NCBI RefSeq assembly: GCF_001298735.1
Contig: NZ_CYSP01000012.1
Coordinates: 1-64,000 of the forward strand
Origin: Propionispora sp. 2/2-37
GTDB lineage: Bacteria; Bacillota; Negativicutes; Propionisporales; Propionisporaceae
Length of the DNA: 64,000 nucleotides
Direction of reading: 5' to 3'
The position numbers and the translations under genes were made by a program. Position 1 is the first letter of the stretch. Each line of letters opens with the position of its first letter. The notes below the pieces were generated by a model. That model had not been told where the DNA came from. It was given only the letters and a program-made list of their open reading frames with translations, and ran no database searches. Below are positions 35,189 to 44,623 of this stretch, piece after piece.

Positions 35189-36490
35189 TTATTTCAACAG
35201 TTCATTGATTTTGGCCTGAGTCTGAGTCAGTCCCTCTCTTGCCGAAATACTGCCGCTTAAAATCCGGTCCCTTACGTCAAGAAGAAGCTGTTCTGCCTGC
35301 AGCCCCGCATCTCCCGGGAAAGAAGTCCAGGAGACCACGCCGTCCATCTGCGTCGTAGCCGCTGCCATCATCTTGTTCTCAGCCAAGAAGCTCTTTAAAC
35401 CATTTTCCGCTTCGGCTACGCCTTTCCGCGGCGGCACATAACCTGTTCCTTTGGTCCAGGCCGCCATGGATTCGACGCTGTAAAGGAATTTTTCAAATTC
35501 CCAAGCCGCTTTTTGTTCTGCCTCAGTCTGGGCAGTAATGGCGAGGAAGCAGCCACCTGCAGGCAGCCGTTTTGCCTTTCCCTGCCAAGCCGGCGAGTTT
35601 ACGGCGGCGACATTAAAAGTCGCTCCCTTTTGGATATTGGCCCGCTGGGCGATGGTGGTGTACAGCATGCCTACATTGCCGTCAATAAAGGACTGTACGC
35701 CCTCACCCCAGGAAATATGTAATGCCGATTTGGTTTTGTTTACCATGCCGGCATAGGCCTCATAAGCCCGAATGCCTTCTTCGGAAGCAAAGCTCGCCTT
35801 GCCGTTCGTCATCATCCGCGCACCGTTGCTTTCCATAAGCGCCTGTTGTGCCCAGTTATCGGCGGGTTCCTGCATATAAAAACCGTATTTTCCCGTTTTT
35901 TCCTTAATAGTATTGGCGAAAAGGATCAGTTCTTCCCATGTTTTAGGCCCGTTTTCATCCAGTCCAGCCTGCCGCAAAAGGTCTCTGTTGATATACAACA
36001 CCGGCGTACTCAATGAGTAAGGAATACCCACCTGACTGCCACGGCCGTTTTTAGCAAGGTCCAAGACATTGGGGAGGAAGTTCTCCTGCAAAAAGGTTTT
36101 GTCCTCCGGAAAGTAAGCATCAATCACGGTCTGCGGTTCAACATACCGGAAATTATTGGAAAAATAATCCAAAAACGCCCAGCCAATCTGCACCACGGCT
36201 GGTGATTTCCCGGTTGCAGCTTCGGCCTGCAGATTCTGCATCAGGCCCTTGTACATGTCCGGGTTGTAGCGCGCTACAACCTCGACGTTTTTGCTTTGGG
36301 CATTAAACTCTTTGACCAACTCTTCTACAGTTTTCCCGCCCTGGGTTTCTGCGTTGACATGCCAGTATTCAATCTTTATTTTTTCACCCTTCGCGGCTGA
36401 ATCCGCCGGGGAACTCTGGTTTGAGCAACCTGCCAACAACACCGTGCCGAGCAGCCCCATACATATCGTCTTAAAAATTTTTTGCTTCAT
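35189..36490 (-). CDS. Extracellular sugar-binding lipoprotein of ABC importer (UgpB-like)
   Basis: 433 residues. A lipoprotein signal peptide ends LLGTVLLAGCSNQ, so Cys22 is the lipidated residue. The rest matches family 1 solute-binding proteins (IEYWHVNAETQGGKTVEELV, then GKSPAVVQIGWAFLDYFSNN). Glycerol-3-phosphate, sn-glycerol diesters or an oligosaccharide are possible ligands. First gene of the importer operon. No glycerophosphodiesterase is encoded nearby, so a sugar is more likely. Confidence 0.92.
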   Translation of the reverse strand: MKQKIFKTICMGLLGTVLLAGCSNQSSPADSAAKGEKIKIEYWHVNAETQGGKTVEELVKEFNAQSKNVEVVARYNPDMYKGLMQNLQAEAATGKSPAVVQIGWAFLDYFSNNFRYVEPQTVIDAYFPEDKTFLQENFLPNVLDLAKNGRGSQVGIPYSLSTPVLYINRDLLRQAGLDENGPKTWEELILFANTIKEKTGKYGFYMQEPADNWAQQALMESNGARMMTNGKASFASEEGIRAYEAYAGMVNKTKSALHISWGEGVQSFIDGNVGMLYTTIAQRANIQKGATFNVAAVNSPAWQGKAKRLPAGGCFLAITAQTEAEQKAAWEFEKFLYSVESMAAWTKGTGYVPPRKGVAEAENGLKSFLAENKMMAAATTQMDGVVSWTSFPGDAGLQAEQLLLDVRDRILSGSISAREGLTQTQAKINELLK

Positions 36491-36767
36491 CTCTGTTTAC
36501 TCCCTCCTTAATACTACATCCATTCTATCACCCCAAAAAGAATTGGAAGTTAAGCCCAGGTAAAATTTTTGTAAACTAGCGCGTCAAGGACGAGTTGCTC
36601 CAGCCAATCCATGAGTCAGGTGACGGTTATTGACTCACGTTGCCATCTATAACCCCGTCCCCATGAAACTTAATAACAAAACTCCTGCCAAATCTTTAGA
36701 AATTGGTCAGGAGTTCTACTTTTTTCGGATTCTCCGTATCAGTAACGGCAAAATTTATTCTCTTTTC
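36491..36767. other. Intergenic region with degenerate repeats
   Basis: Bases 36620-36645 ('gagtcaggtgacggttattg') resemble 7590-7610, followed by 'cccgtccccatg', a reversed form of the 'ggggacgg' remnants. The dynamin gene's terminator lies at 36683-36724. Confidence 0.5.
36683..36724 (-). terminator. Terminator of the dynamin gene, from the CTCCTG repeat family
   Basis: AACTCCTG and CAGGAGTT arms, extended by CCAAAT/ATTGG, form a hairpin followed on the minus strand by GTTTTGTTATT. The core matches the repeat at 328-366. Confidence 0.75.
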
Positions 36768-39700
36768 TTATTTTACTAACTTTAAGCTTTGCTGAATCTC
36801 CATTAGCTGTTCGGCTGGAACTCCGCCGTCTAAGGCTGAGAACAAACTTAAATAAAAGTCGTCAGCCTGTTCTGTCATGTGCAAGACTAGCCGTTCAAAC
36901 TCACCTTCCAGAACAGTTCCATATAGAGACTGTATCCGTTTTTGTTCATTCTGCAAATACGCATCGGCCGCTGTGTTAAGCACACGATATATTTCATCAC
37001 TCATTAATTTACTTTCATTTTTTTCAAAAAATGATTTTGGATTTTTAAAATAAGCCATTGCTTTCGAAAACACCCCATATTGAATATCTTTGAAAGCGAT
37101 TTCAAAATCAATGTGTGCTTTATCCTCAAATTCAAAAAGAGAAAAAGATAAATCCTGATTCCTCTCACGAATCATTTCGACAAGCACTCTTTGATACTCT
37201 GCTGTTATTTTTTCAGCAAAACGATCCAGCCTTACCGTCGTTGCTCTCATTTCCTGTGCAAATTCATATCCAATTTGTTCGAGTAATTCGTCAAGCGCAT
37301 GCTGCAAAGCTTTTTTTAGATTACGGCCATCATCGCGCAACACCGTAGGATTGAATGCTTCTTTAAAGAAATCGTTAAACCGTAAAAATACCCGCTGCTT
37401 TATATAATAAATTAATTCTTCCGTTTCCTGATGCAGGCGGTTTATTAAATTTTGTGCCGTCTGCTGTCCGAGAATTTCGTGTATCCCCGTTTTTTCCGCT
37501 TCGATATTCGCACGCTTTTGCCGCTTAACCGCAGCATCTTCCCGGCTGCTGGCAATAAGCTTTTCTACTAAACGATACACACGGCTCAGTTCATTTTCGG
37601 ATGCCGCTACCGCCAGATTAGCCAAATCATGGGTAATAAAATGGTAAAAAGCCTCCTCAAAAGATAACATTCCGGAAACGGGGAGAGTTATCTTTTCTTG
37701 CTTTTCCTCCAGTGCTTTTAAGCTTGATAACGAATATAAATGCGGATTTCTGACGCTATACTTCATTAGCTGCCCGTGGACATATTCCATAACGGTTTCT
37801 TTTTCTTCCTCGTTATCGGCCAAATCAATGGCATTGATAACAAAGAACATTTTATCTAATTGGAAGGAGTCCTTTACACGTCCCAGCTGAATTAAAAACT
37901 CCCGGTCCGCTTTGGAAAATGCATGATTATAGTAGGTTACAAACAGAATCGCATCCGAATTTTTGATAAAGTCAAACGCTACGCCGGTGTGACGGGCATT
38001 AATGGAATCCGCCCCCGGGGTATCGACTAGCGTAATTCCTTTACGGGTTAAGGGACAATCATAATAAAGATCAATCCATTCGACGAAGCAGGATTTTTCT
38101 TCCACTGCAACATAATCGCCAAATTCAGTGATCGTTGTTTTCAATACTGTCCCCAGTTGTTCGCTGAAAGCGGCATACCCGCTTGTAAATGCCTGCAAAA
38201 AAGTATAATTTGTCTTCTCGGCTGCCCCCGACTGTTCCAAATACTCATCGAGTTTTTCTACTTTTATCAAGGCATCGGCTAAGCTCTCCGCCTGAAATTC
38301 AAACATTTTCAAAGCATGATTTACATCTTCGAGCATCGCCCCCTCCTCTTTAAGCTTAACGAGGACAGTACCATGCCGGTAAGCTTCATTGACCGGTTTA
38401 ATTTTACTTATTGCCGCTGTCATGGGATTTGGCGAAACAGGCAGCACTCTTTCTCCGATTAACGCATTGGCAAATGAAGATTTACCGGCACTAAAGGCCC
38501 CGAATAAAGCCACAGTAAAACCTTTATGGTCTAATCTTTCCGCTTTTTCCTTCAGTTCACCGGCAAGCTTCGTAAAGCCAGGCAAATCCTGAACAAGCTG
38601 TGCGGTCTTCTTCAACTTCTCAGCAGTCTGCTTTATCCGGTCTGATCCTTCGGCAGGCAACGGAATTTTCTCTTTTACGACCGGCTTGTCCACCGGGATA
38701 TCCGGTTGTTTCTGTACCTGCTTACCCTGCCCGATTTTCCCATAAACGACCTCACATTCCTCTTCTTCCAGATCAAACAAATGGAAACGGTCATCTTCCA
38801 GCCCATTTGTTTCACTAAGCAGCGTTTTGAGCTTCGCTTGCTCACTCCTCTCAGCTGACTCATATTGTTTCACCTGCTCCAGTGCGGTGATATACCGTTC
38901 CAAACTTGCTGATTTTTCGGTTAAACGTACTTGGATGGCTGCATTTCGATCCTGCAAGGCCTGTAATATTTCCATCTTAAGCTCAGCTAAACCGCTTTTC
39001 GCCAAACGTTTAATTTCGTTTGCCACATTATCCGTATAGTTAATAACATAATCGCCGGATAGCCGTGCCCCCGGTTTTACAGCGGCTGCTAATAATTCGC
39101 TGGAAAAATGCACAGTAAAGCTCTGGATTTTGGCAAGCAATTCTTTATTTTCGATCCGTTTTTCCTGTAAAAATTTAAACAAAAAATCACGAAGATGCCA
39201 CTCTATCTGTAATTTTGCTTTTTCAAGAACATCCTGATAAAAGAGCTTCAGCCTTTCCTGTCTCTCAACTAAGGTTTTTTGTTTGGTAAACAGCCAGCCA
39301 ACCTTAAATCCGCTCTGGCATGCTTCCAGATAGCCTTCCGCGAGCGCTCTGGTTTGAAACGGCATCAAATAGGCATTCGCCATAATGTTATTGACCCCGG
39401 AAGCAAAATCGCTCTCTGCCTTCTCGCCTCCCTCGCCTAAAGCGTTTTTCTCTGCCAGCAGCCTGTTGTAGTTATCTGCTAACTCTTCCTGCTCCTTAAC
39501 CGACAACTCATTTAAGATTTCCCTGTATGGCTGAAGCTCCCGTTCATTCTTTTTCTTTGCTCCAGCCAAATGGTCTTTGGTGATTTTTTGCAGGGAATGA
39601 AAAATAGATTGCAGGAGTAAGCTGTCTTTCTCCTTTAACCGCTCAGCCAAAAAAGCCTGCAACTCCGGGAATTGATTGCATTCATGATCGTCTTGTTTTA

Positions 39701-40424
39701 AAGAGGTGTAAAAAATACCGGCCGGTTTTACTCCCCATGCCGCGAAGGATTCAACCACACTTGTTTTAAATTCTGAAAAGGAAAGTTCCTGATCGGAATG
39801 CTTATCCACCTGGTTAATAACAAGATAAACCTCTTTGCCGGCCTCCGTTAACTCTTTTGTAAACATAAAATTCAATTCTGACTGAACATGATTATAATCC
39901 ATTACATAAAAAATTAAATCAGCCAGGTGAATGGCCGATTCCGTGGCAATACGATGCGCGTCATCGGCAGAATCAATACCGGGAGTATCCATAATAACGG
40001 TTTGAATTGGCAGGCGGGAATCAGAATGGCTAATTTCAATGGCCTGGATTTGATCCCCGTCCTTGCAATAGTTTTTTACCATGTTATAATCATATGGCGC
40101 GAGATATAAACGAGGTTTTTCATTTTTAAAAAATACCTTTGCATACTCTTCTCCCGCTTTGACTTTTACCAGATTGGCACTGGTCGGAATCGGACTTGAC
40201 GGCAGTAAATTTTCTCCCACCAGGCGATTAATGATCGTTGATTTTCCTGCAGAAAAATGTCCGCAAAAGGCAATGGCAAATTCCTCATGAACTAATTTTC
40301 CTGCTAAATGCTTAACTTTTTCGGCATTTTCCTGATCCTTGCGTTCCAGTAAATATTCATAGGCAGCTAAGAGCTTGCCTTTTAATGATCGAATTGTTAC
40401 TTGACGATTTGCAGTTTTAAGCAT
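36768..40424 (-). CDS. dynA: Double-headed bacterial dynamin-like GTPase
   Basis: 1218 residues, close to the ~1190 of Bacillus DynA. Two complete dynamin heads are fused. Head 1 has P-loop GHFSAGKS (55-62), switch MDTPGIDSADD and NQVD; head 2 has P-loop GAFSAGKSSFANAL (about 630-645), DTPGADSIN and NAID. Each is followed by long helical stalk regions; a short hydrophobic paddle (FASGVNNIMANAYLMPF) lies in the first half. Such proteins tether and fuse membranes and help repair them after phage or antibiotic damage. Monocistronic. Confidence 0.92.
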   Translation of the reverse strand: MLKTANRQVTIRSLKGKLLAAYEYLLERKDQENAEKVKHLAGKLVHEEFAIAFCGHFSAGKSTIINRLVGENLLPSSPIPTSANLVKVKAGEEYAKVFFKNEKPRLYLAPYDYNMVKNYCKDGDQIQAIEISHSDSRLPIQTVIMDTPGIDSADDAHRIATESAIHLADLIFYVMDYNHVQSELNFMFTKELTEAGKEVYLVINQVDKHSDQELSFSEFKTSVVESFAAWGVKPAGIFYTSLKQDDHECNQFPELQAFLAERLKEKDSLLLQSIFHSLQKITKDHLAGAKKKNERELQPYREILNELSVKEQEELADNYNRLLAEKNALGEGGEKAESDFASGVNNIMANAYLMPFQTRALAEGYLEACQSGFKVGWLFTKQKTLVERQERLKLFYQDVLEKAKLQIEWHLRDFLFKFLQEKRIENKELLAKIQSFTVHFSSELLAAAVKPGARLSGDYVINYTDNVANEIKRLAKSGLAELKMEILQALQDRNAAIQVRLTEKSASLERYITALEQVKQYESAERSEQAKLKTLLSETNGLEDDRFHLFDLEEEECEVVYGKIGQGKQVQKQPDIPVDKPVVKEKIPLPAEGSDRIKQTAEKLKKTAQLVQDLPGFTKLAGELKEKAERLDHKGFTVALFGAFSAGKSSFANALIGERVLPVSPNPMTAAISKIKPVNEAYRHGTVLVKLKEEGAMLEDVNHALKMFEFQAESLADALIKVEKLDEYLEQSGAAEKTNYTFLQAFTSGYAAFSEQLGTVLKTTITEFGDYVAVEEKSCFVEWIDLYYDCPLTRKGITLVDTPGADSINARHTGVAFDFIKNSDAILFVTYYNHAFSKADREFLIQLGRVKDSFQLDKMFFVINAIDLADNEEEKETVMEYVHGQLMKYSVRNPHLYSLSSLKALEEKQEKITLPVSGMLSFEEAFYHFITHDLANLAVAASENELSRVYRLVEKLIASSREDAAVKRQKRANIEAEKTGIHEILGQQTAQNLINRLHQETEELIYYIKQRVFLRFNDFFKEAFNPTVLRDDGRNLKKALQHALDELLEQIGYEFAQEMRATTVRLDRFAEKITAEYQRVLVEMIRERNQDLSFSLFEFEDKAHIDFEIAFKDIQYGVFSKAMAYFKNPKSFFEKNESKLMSDEIYRVLNTAADAYLQNEQKRIQSLYGTVLEGEFERLVLHMTEQADDFYLSLFSALDGGVPAEQLMEIQQSLKLVK

Positions 40425-40963
40425 AAATAATTCCCCTTATAGCAAACTGTATAATACGTTATATTGTATACGATATTTCTCTATTTTCCTATCCCTGCAG
40501 ACTTTTTTACACAAAAAACCAGGGATCCGTTCCCTAGCTTTTTCACTGGCAGCATTTTCCCAACATTGTTCAGCCTTCCAGTTTCACTTTTTGCAAAAGT
40601 GGAAGCCCCTGGTTGCCCTTATCCTTTTCAGAAAATTATATTTAGGACAAAAAAGGACAGGAAAATTCGATAAAGAATTTTCCTGTCCTCTCAATTTATC
40701 AGAGTCAGACGATACCCTGACTAACTTTTGCGTACGCATAGTACTCCCGCCGATGAAGATGCTGATGCATGGATGGTTCAAGAACTGCGTCCTGGTTTAA
40801 TAGGCAGAATCAGCGGAAAGGTCCAGTGTTCTGAAGTGCTGAATCAGCCACAGCATTGGCGGGAATAGTTGTATATACCTCCAAGTTTACTACCGACGCT
40901 AATGCACCTGCCGGAATTGACAGAAGGGACAGGGAGAAGTGTCTTATAAACCATTTTCCATTA
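40425..40963. other. Intergenic region with a strong hairpin and protein-like remnant
   Basis: A perfect hairpin lies at 40654-40689. Plus-strand bases about 40724-40870 keep an open frame (includes DEDADAWMVQELRPGLIGRI) ending at TAG; no start or ribosome site is seen, so this is at best a decayed gene tail of unknown family. 'gggacagggagaagtgtc' at 40924 is another REP-like remnant. Confidence 0.45.
40654..40689 (-). terminator. Strong hairpin with T-run on the minus strand
   Basis: AGGACAGGAAAATTC (40654-40668) and GAATTTTCCTGTCCT (40675-40689) are perfect 15-bp arms around a six-base loop. On the minus strand TTTTTTG follows, so it can end transcripts from the kinase gene 275 bases upstream. 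Confidence 0.8.
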
Positions 40964-41839
40964 CTAAAATGAGTAAAAAATGGCTACGGCTTGTTCCCAT
41001 TCTTTATAAAACTCTCTTATGGATTGAAAGCGAAGTTCTCTTTCCGGCCGGATTGCTTTACGGGCAAGTTCGTACAATTCTTCCGGACCATCCCATTTCT
41101 CTATTGACCGGTCCGATTCACCACCGATTAATCCAAACAACAGTACCCCCATGGTATATACGTTTGTTATCGAATCGATTGGCGCCCCTAAAATATATTC
41201 TTCCGGTGATTTAAATCTTTTAGGTCCCCAAAAATTCACACCGCTATCATTCACCGTAGGTTTCTTTCTATAAAAATCGATATCACATATTTTAGTCGTA
41301 TCCGTGTCAAAGTCATATAATATACTGCCATCATAGAAATCTACTGCAACATAATTCTGCTGCTCAACAAACAATAAAAACCGGAAAATTGTCTGTATGG
41401 ACTTTAGCCGTTTTTCCAAACTCAGCTTTCTATATTTGTAGTACGGTGAATTGGGATGGGTATATCGGTTCCATTTATCAAATGTCCAATGGGCAAACAA
41501 ACACTCTCCTTCAAACCAATCAAAGATAAGTGCTATACCATCGTCCGTTTTTAATGTTTTAACAAGATTGATTACAGCTTCATGTTTTAAATCCCGATAT
41601 ACAGTTACAGCTCTATTAAGGTTGTCTATTGCCGTTTGTCTATTCCCCTCGTAGCTAAGAGTTTGCGCCCCTGCAAACTTTACAAAATATTTATTCTCAC
41701 CATTTTGCACACCAAAGGAAATATTTCCTGAATCCTGCTGATCAAACACGCAGAAAACCGTTCCTAGTTTCTTCAGCCATAAGAAATTTTGTTTCTTTTT
41801 TAACTCAAAGGACACCTGATCAAGATAAATTGTTGCCAT
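40964..41839 (-). CDS. Serine/threonine protein kinase-like protein
   Basis: 291 residues. A kinase fold is readable: the lysine strand KYFVKFAG, helix C Glu region (SYEGNRQTAIDNLNRA), hinge ALIFDWFEGECL, catalytic loop VAVDFYDGSILYDF and DFG-region ICDIDFYRK, then SPEEYILGAPID and 'TNVYTMGVLLFGLIGG'. The catalytic Asp remains, but the loop reads D-F-Y-D-G-S in place of D-L-K-P-E-N and the DFG is DID/DFY. This altered pattern seems to be conserved in a Firmicute subfamily, so it is probably functional or a dedicated pseudokinase. No partner gene nearby. Confidence 0.78.
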   Translation of the reverse strand: MATIYLDQVSFELKKKQNFLWLKKLGTVFCVFDQQDSGNISFGVQNGENKYFVKFAGAQTLSYEGNRQTAIDNLNRAVTVYRDLKHEAVINLVKTLKTDDGIALIFDWFEGECLFAHWTFDKWNRYTHPNSPYYKYRKLSLEKRLKSIQTIFRFLLFVEQQNYVAVDFYDGSILYDFDTDTTKICDIDFYRKKPTVNDSGVNFWGPKRFKSPEEYILGAPIDSITNVYTMGVLLFGLIGGESDRSIEKWDGPEELYELARKAIRPERELRFQSIREFYKEWEQAVAIFYSF

Positions 41840-42245
41840 AAATCATGTCCTTTCCGATGCGCATTATTGTTCTTACCAACAAGGGGATAAGCTTGCTGTC
41901 ATTACATGATTCAGATATTCTACAGTTAATTTATAATTTACTTTCGGATAAAGCAGTGAAACTCCTGCCAAATTAATACAATATTCCTTTTCCCTTTACT
42001 TATACCAAAGGTCCAAGAATACGCCTTTGCTGACTTAGGTTTGTACTTCATAAACATAAGCATTTTAAAACCCGACTGTAAACCGTGCCGTGTTCTCTTT
42101 ATCCTCATTTTACTTCATAAATATAAACCGGATACGTAATCACACGTATCCGTTTTATATTTATTCGATTGGCTGGAAACCACTACTCTAAAAGCCTAGG
42201 AACGCTCTTTTGCGCTTATGTTTGCACTCTGTATTGTTACAGCAT
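41840..42245. other. Intergenic region with half repeat and long hairpin
   Basis: Bases 41943-41990 carry 'cggataaagcagtg' and 'aaactcctgccaaattaata', pieces also seen at 393-410 and 328-348 but in swapped order. A 21-bp hairpin lies at 42117-42164. No gene seen. Confidence 0.5.
42117..42164. terminator. 21-bp hairpin downstream of the 42246 gene
   Basis: Bases 42117-42137 and 42144-42164 are inverted copies with one mismatch; the GC-rich core is CGGATACGT and the outer part is AT-rich. Likely terminator for the minus-strand gene ending at 42246. Confidence 0.7.
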
Positions 42246-42812
42246 TTAAAGGTCAAATTGGCAGATAATGCCGTTAGAAAACTCGTCAGCCATCATCAAT
42301 GCCTCTTCCTCGATTTTGTCGAATGTCCTGATACTTCTATCGTAATCCTTTTTAATAGTCGCAACAGCTTCCTCTTTTGTTAATGCCAGATGTGTAAACC
42401 ACATATCTCTCATACATTCAACCGACCAATTAGGGTTAATATCATTTAGGAAACATACGATTTCCTCCGCGTTTTCATACCACCTTCTTTCAGCGTCTGC
42501 CGCCGCTCTACTCTTCCCGGCCTTTGCCGCCTTCACAAGTTCTGCCGCTATGACTAGATGCTCTCTTATCAGGCATTCAAATTGGGATGCGATTTCATTT
42601 CCATAGAAATGACAAAACACCCTCGCGAAATCAGGTGCGTTACGTAGAAGACGATTCGTAGTTTGCTTTAAATCAGGCAAATCAAACGCAATGCCCATGA
42701 TAACCATTCTCGTCCAGTAAACGTGCTGTACCCAAAGCAGACGGAAACAGTCCCGTAAACAAACTTGCGATTCGTTTAAACAGCATTCGTCACCATAATA
42801 AGATCCAGGCAC
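42246..42812 (-). CDS. Conserved hypothetical all-helical protein
   Basis: 188 residues starting at GTG behind GGGGGAG. Predicted as a helical bundle. Conserved-looking blocks are LWVQHVYWTRMVI, TTNRLLRNAPDFARVFCHFYG, 'HLVIAAELVKAAKAG' and NPNWSVECMRDMWFTHLALTK. The His/Tyr/Trp and Glu/Asp residues spread over the helices would suit a metal or small-ligand site. I recall similar Bacillales/Clostridia proteins with no assigned function. The N-terminal 20 residues, rich in Cys, may not belong to the core. Confidence 0.68.
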   Translation of the reverse strand: MPGSYYGDECCLNESQVCLRDCFRLLWVQHVYWTRMVIMGIAFDLPDLKQTTNRLLRNAPDFARVFCHFYGNEIASQFECLIREHLVIAAELVKAAKAGKSRAAADAERRWYENAEEIVCFLNDINPNWSVECMRDMWFTHLALTKEEAVATIKKDYDRSIRTFDKIEEEALMMADEFSNGIICQFDL

Positions 42813-42935
42813 ATAGTCTCCCCCTTTTAATTATAATTATATTACATAATATGTTTATGATTAGAGTACGGTGCTATAACTTAACTCCCGGGCGATAAAA
42901 AAAGTCGAAACTTGCTTAAAGGTGCCTCAGAATTT

Positions 42936-43229
42936 TTAAATTAACCCCTCTAATTTAAATAGTCCGATAAAGAAACAATTCGGCAAACAAAAAAACTTAC
43001 ACGCCCTTCGGGCTTGTAAGTTATGAACATCTTCGCCACTTAACTCATCATCTTCTTTTTCTAGCTCCTGCTGAACTTCATTACCTATTTCTGCATATAA
43101 CATGTCCATTACTTTTGCACTCAGAAATTTTTCATAATCAGGCACTATGATTAAAAAAATAAACAAGCAATAACAGTAGAAACAGACGGAAAGTATTGTG
43201 AGATTTCCCATTTTCTGTTCCCGCCACAT
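42936..43229 (-). CDS. Doubtful small membrane protein downstream of the acetyltransferase
   Basis: 97 codons beginning just after the acetyltransferase stop, with one hydrophobic segment (LTILSVCFYCYCLFIFLIIV) and an acidic stretch (QQELEKEDDELSGED). The last ~30 codons run through the terminator hairpin at 42992-43024, so if the gene is real its C terminus is probably altered by a frameshift. Low support. Confidence 0.3.
   Translation of the reverse strand: MWREQKMGNLTILSVCFYCYCLFIFLIIVPDYEKFLSAKVMDMLYAEIGNEVQQELEKEDDELSGEDVHNLQARRACKFFCLPNCFFIGLFKLEGLI
42992..43024 (-). terminator. Intrinsic terminator
   Basis: AACTTACA-c-GCCC and GGGC-t-TGTAAGTT with a TTC loop; on the minus strand seven T residues follow. 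It ends the acetyltransferase transcript. Confidence 0.85.
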
Positions 43230-43232
43230 TCC

Positions 43233-44444
43233 CTAGAAATAGTCCGAAAAATAAGGTGTCTGTTGTTCAATTGCATCTTCCAGCATATCCACCGTTTCCG
43301 GCCTGCAGGAAATACGTCCGATCTTATGCAGATAATCCGGCCGCTTATACCCCAATAGCATGGTTGTCATGGTTTGGACATCTATCCTTGCACTGCTGCG
43401 CTTTGCCGTGCGCAAGACTTCACCTTTTCCATTACGATCGATGTGCAACGTAAAGGCTCCCTGGTTCCAGGAAAGAAGCGGATCATCCAGGGTAAAAGTC
43501 CATTCTCGCTCTTTGGTATCCGGCTTAAAAGGATATTGAGCAATAAACTGCTCCAAATCCACTATGCGGGCCATGTAATAAGGTGAGATGACTTCCCTGA
43601 TATCGGCGTCCTCCAGTAGAAATGCCAGCGGCTCATCCGTATGGATATTGCCTACGACCTTGGAGATCATGGAAAAATGGGCGCTGATAAAATTCCAGAG
43701 CCCGCTGCGAGCTTCTTCATTTACGAATATCATATCCTTGATGTGGAAAATCTCATCCGCGATCCAGTAAAGAACATAGCCGTCCGGCTCTCCGTCATCA
43801 TTGTAATAAACAGCGGCCATCAGGTCATCCAAATCCCACCGCCAGTATTCATTCCAGGCCAAATCACAGCGCAACATGGCCCCATGGGTTTGAAAGGCAA
43901 AACGTTCATACGCTTTTTTTACATCATCACTTTCGATGTCAACCCTCCCTACTTCACCGGAAACCTGCTTATTTTTTGGCAGTTGATAATCCTTCACTTC
44001 AAAAGTTATTTTATCAGAAATGATCTCCCAGCCCTTTCTGCGATAGTAGGGGATGGAGTATGGATACAGGTAAGAAACCGACTGCTTTTTCCCTCTCATA
44101 TTTTCCAGTGCCTGATACAACAATTTGTACATCAAGCCCTGGTTTGAGTATTCCGGAAAAGTACCGACACCGGTCAGTCCTCCCATGTCGTAAGTTTTAT
44201 TGAATATCCTTACCTGAAACGGATAAACCGCCACCTGAGATACCAGTTTATCGCCGTCAAACCATCCCCACACATCGGCCTGTGCCAAAGCCGGTGATTT
44301 GGCGTGAACGATATCCCGTTCTTCCCAGCCAACCTTGCGCAGATCGTCATCGGTTACTTGAAACACATACCGTAGCAGTTGATTGTACTGCTCAAGATGC
44401 TCCAAGCCGACTTTTTTCATTTTTAATTGCCTTTTTCTGCCCAT
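43233..44444 (-). CDS. Eis-type GNAT N-acetyltransferase
   Basis: About 403 residues from ATG 44444, chosen for AAAGGAGC upstream; the frame runs to 44522 without support. The N-terminal GNAT fold has 'GGLTGVGTFPEYSNQGLM' as the acetyl-CoA loop (V-x-T-x-P-x-Y/H-R-x-x-G type), followed by a second GNAT-like half and a C-terminal sterol-carrier-like domain. Eis proteins acetylate amines, including aminoglycosides in some species; the natural target here is unknown. Confidence 0.88.
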   Translation of the reverse strand: MGRKRQLKMKKVGLEHLEQYNQLLRYVFQVTDDDLRKVGWEERDIVHAKSPALAQADVWGWFDGDKLVSQVAVYPFQVRIFNKTYDMGGLTGVGTFPEYSNQGLMYKLLYQALENMRGKKQSVSYLYPYSIPYYRRKGWEIISDKITFEVKDYQLPKNKQVSGEVGRVDIESDDVKKAYERFAFQTHGAMLRCDLAWNEYWRWDLDDLMAAVYYNDDGEPDGYVLYWIADEIFHIKDMIFVNEEARSGLWNFISAHFSMISKVVGNIHTDEPLAFLLEDADIREVISPYYMARIVDLEQFIAQYPFKPDTKEREWTFTLDDPLLSWNQGAFTLHIDRNGKGEVLRTAKRSSARIDVQTMTTMLLGYKRPDYLHKIGRISCRPETVDMLEDAIEQQTPYFSDYF

Positions 44445-44623
44445 ACAAAGCTCCTTTCGCACAAGCCCTAGCATGACGATCCCCAGCCCATGTCCCTGTT
44501 TCATCCTCATAAAGTCCGGCACTTTAACAATGACTGCACTCTACACCATAAATACACCACTCTAATGGAGTGGCGGGTGAAATAAAAAGGTACCAGAGCG
44601 TAGCTCTTGAACCATCCATATAG

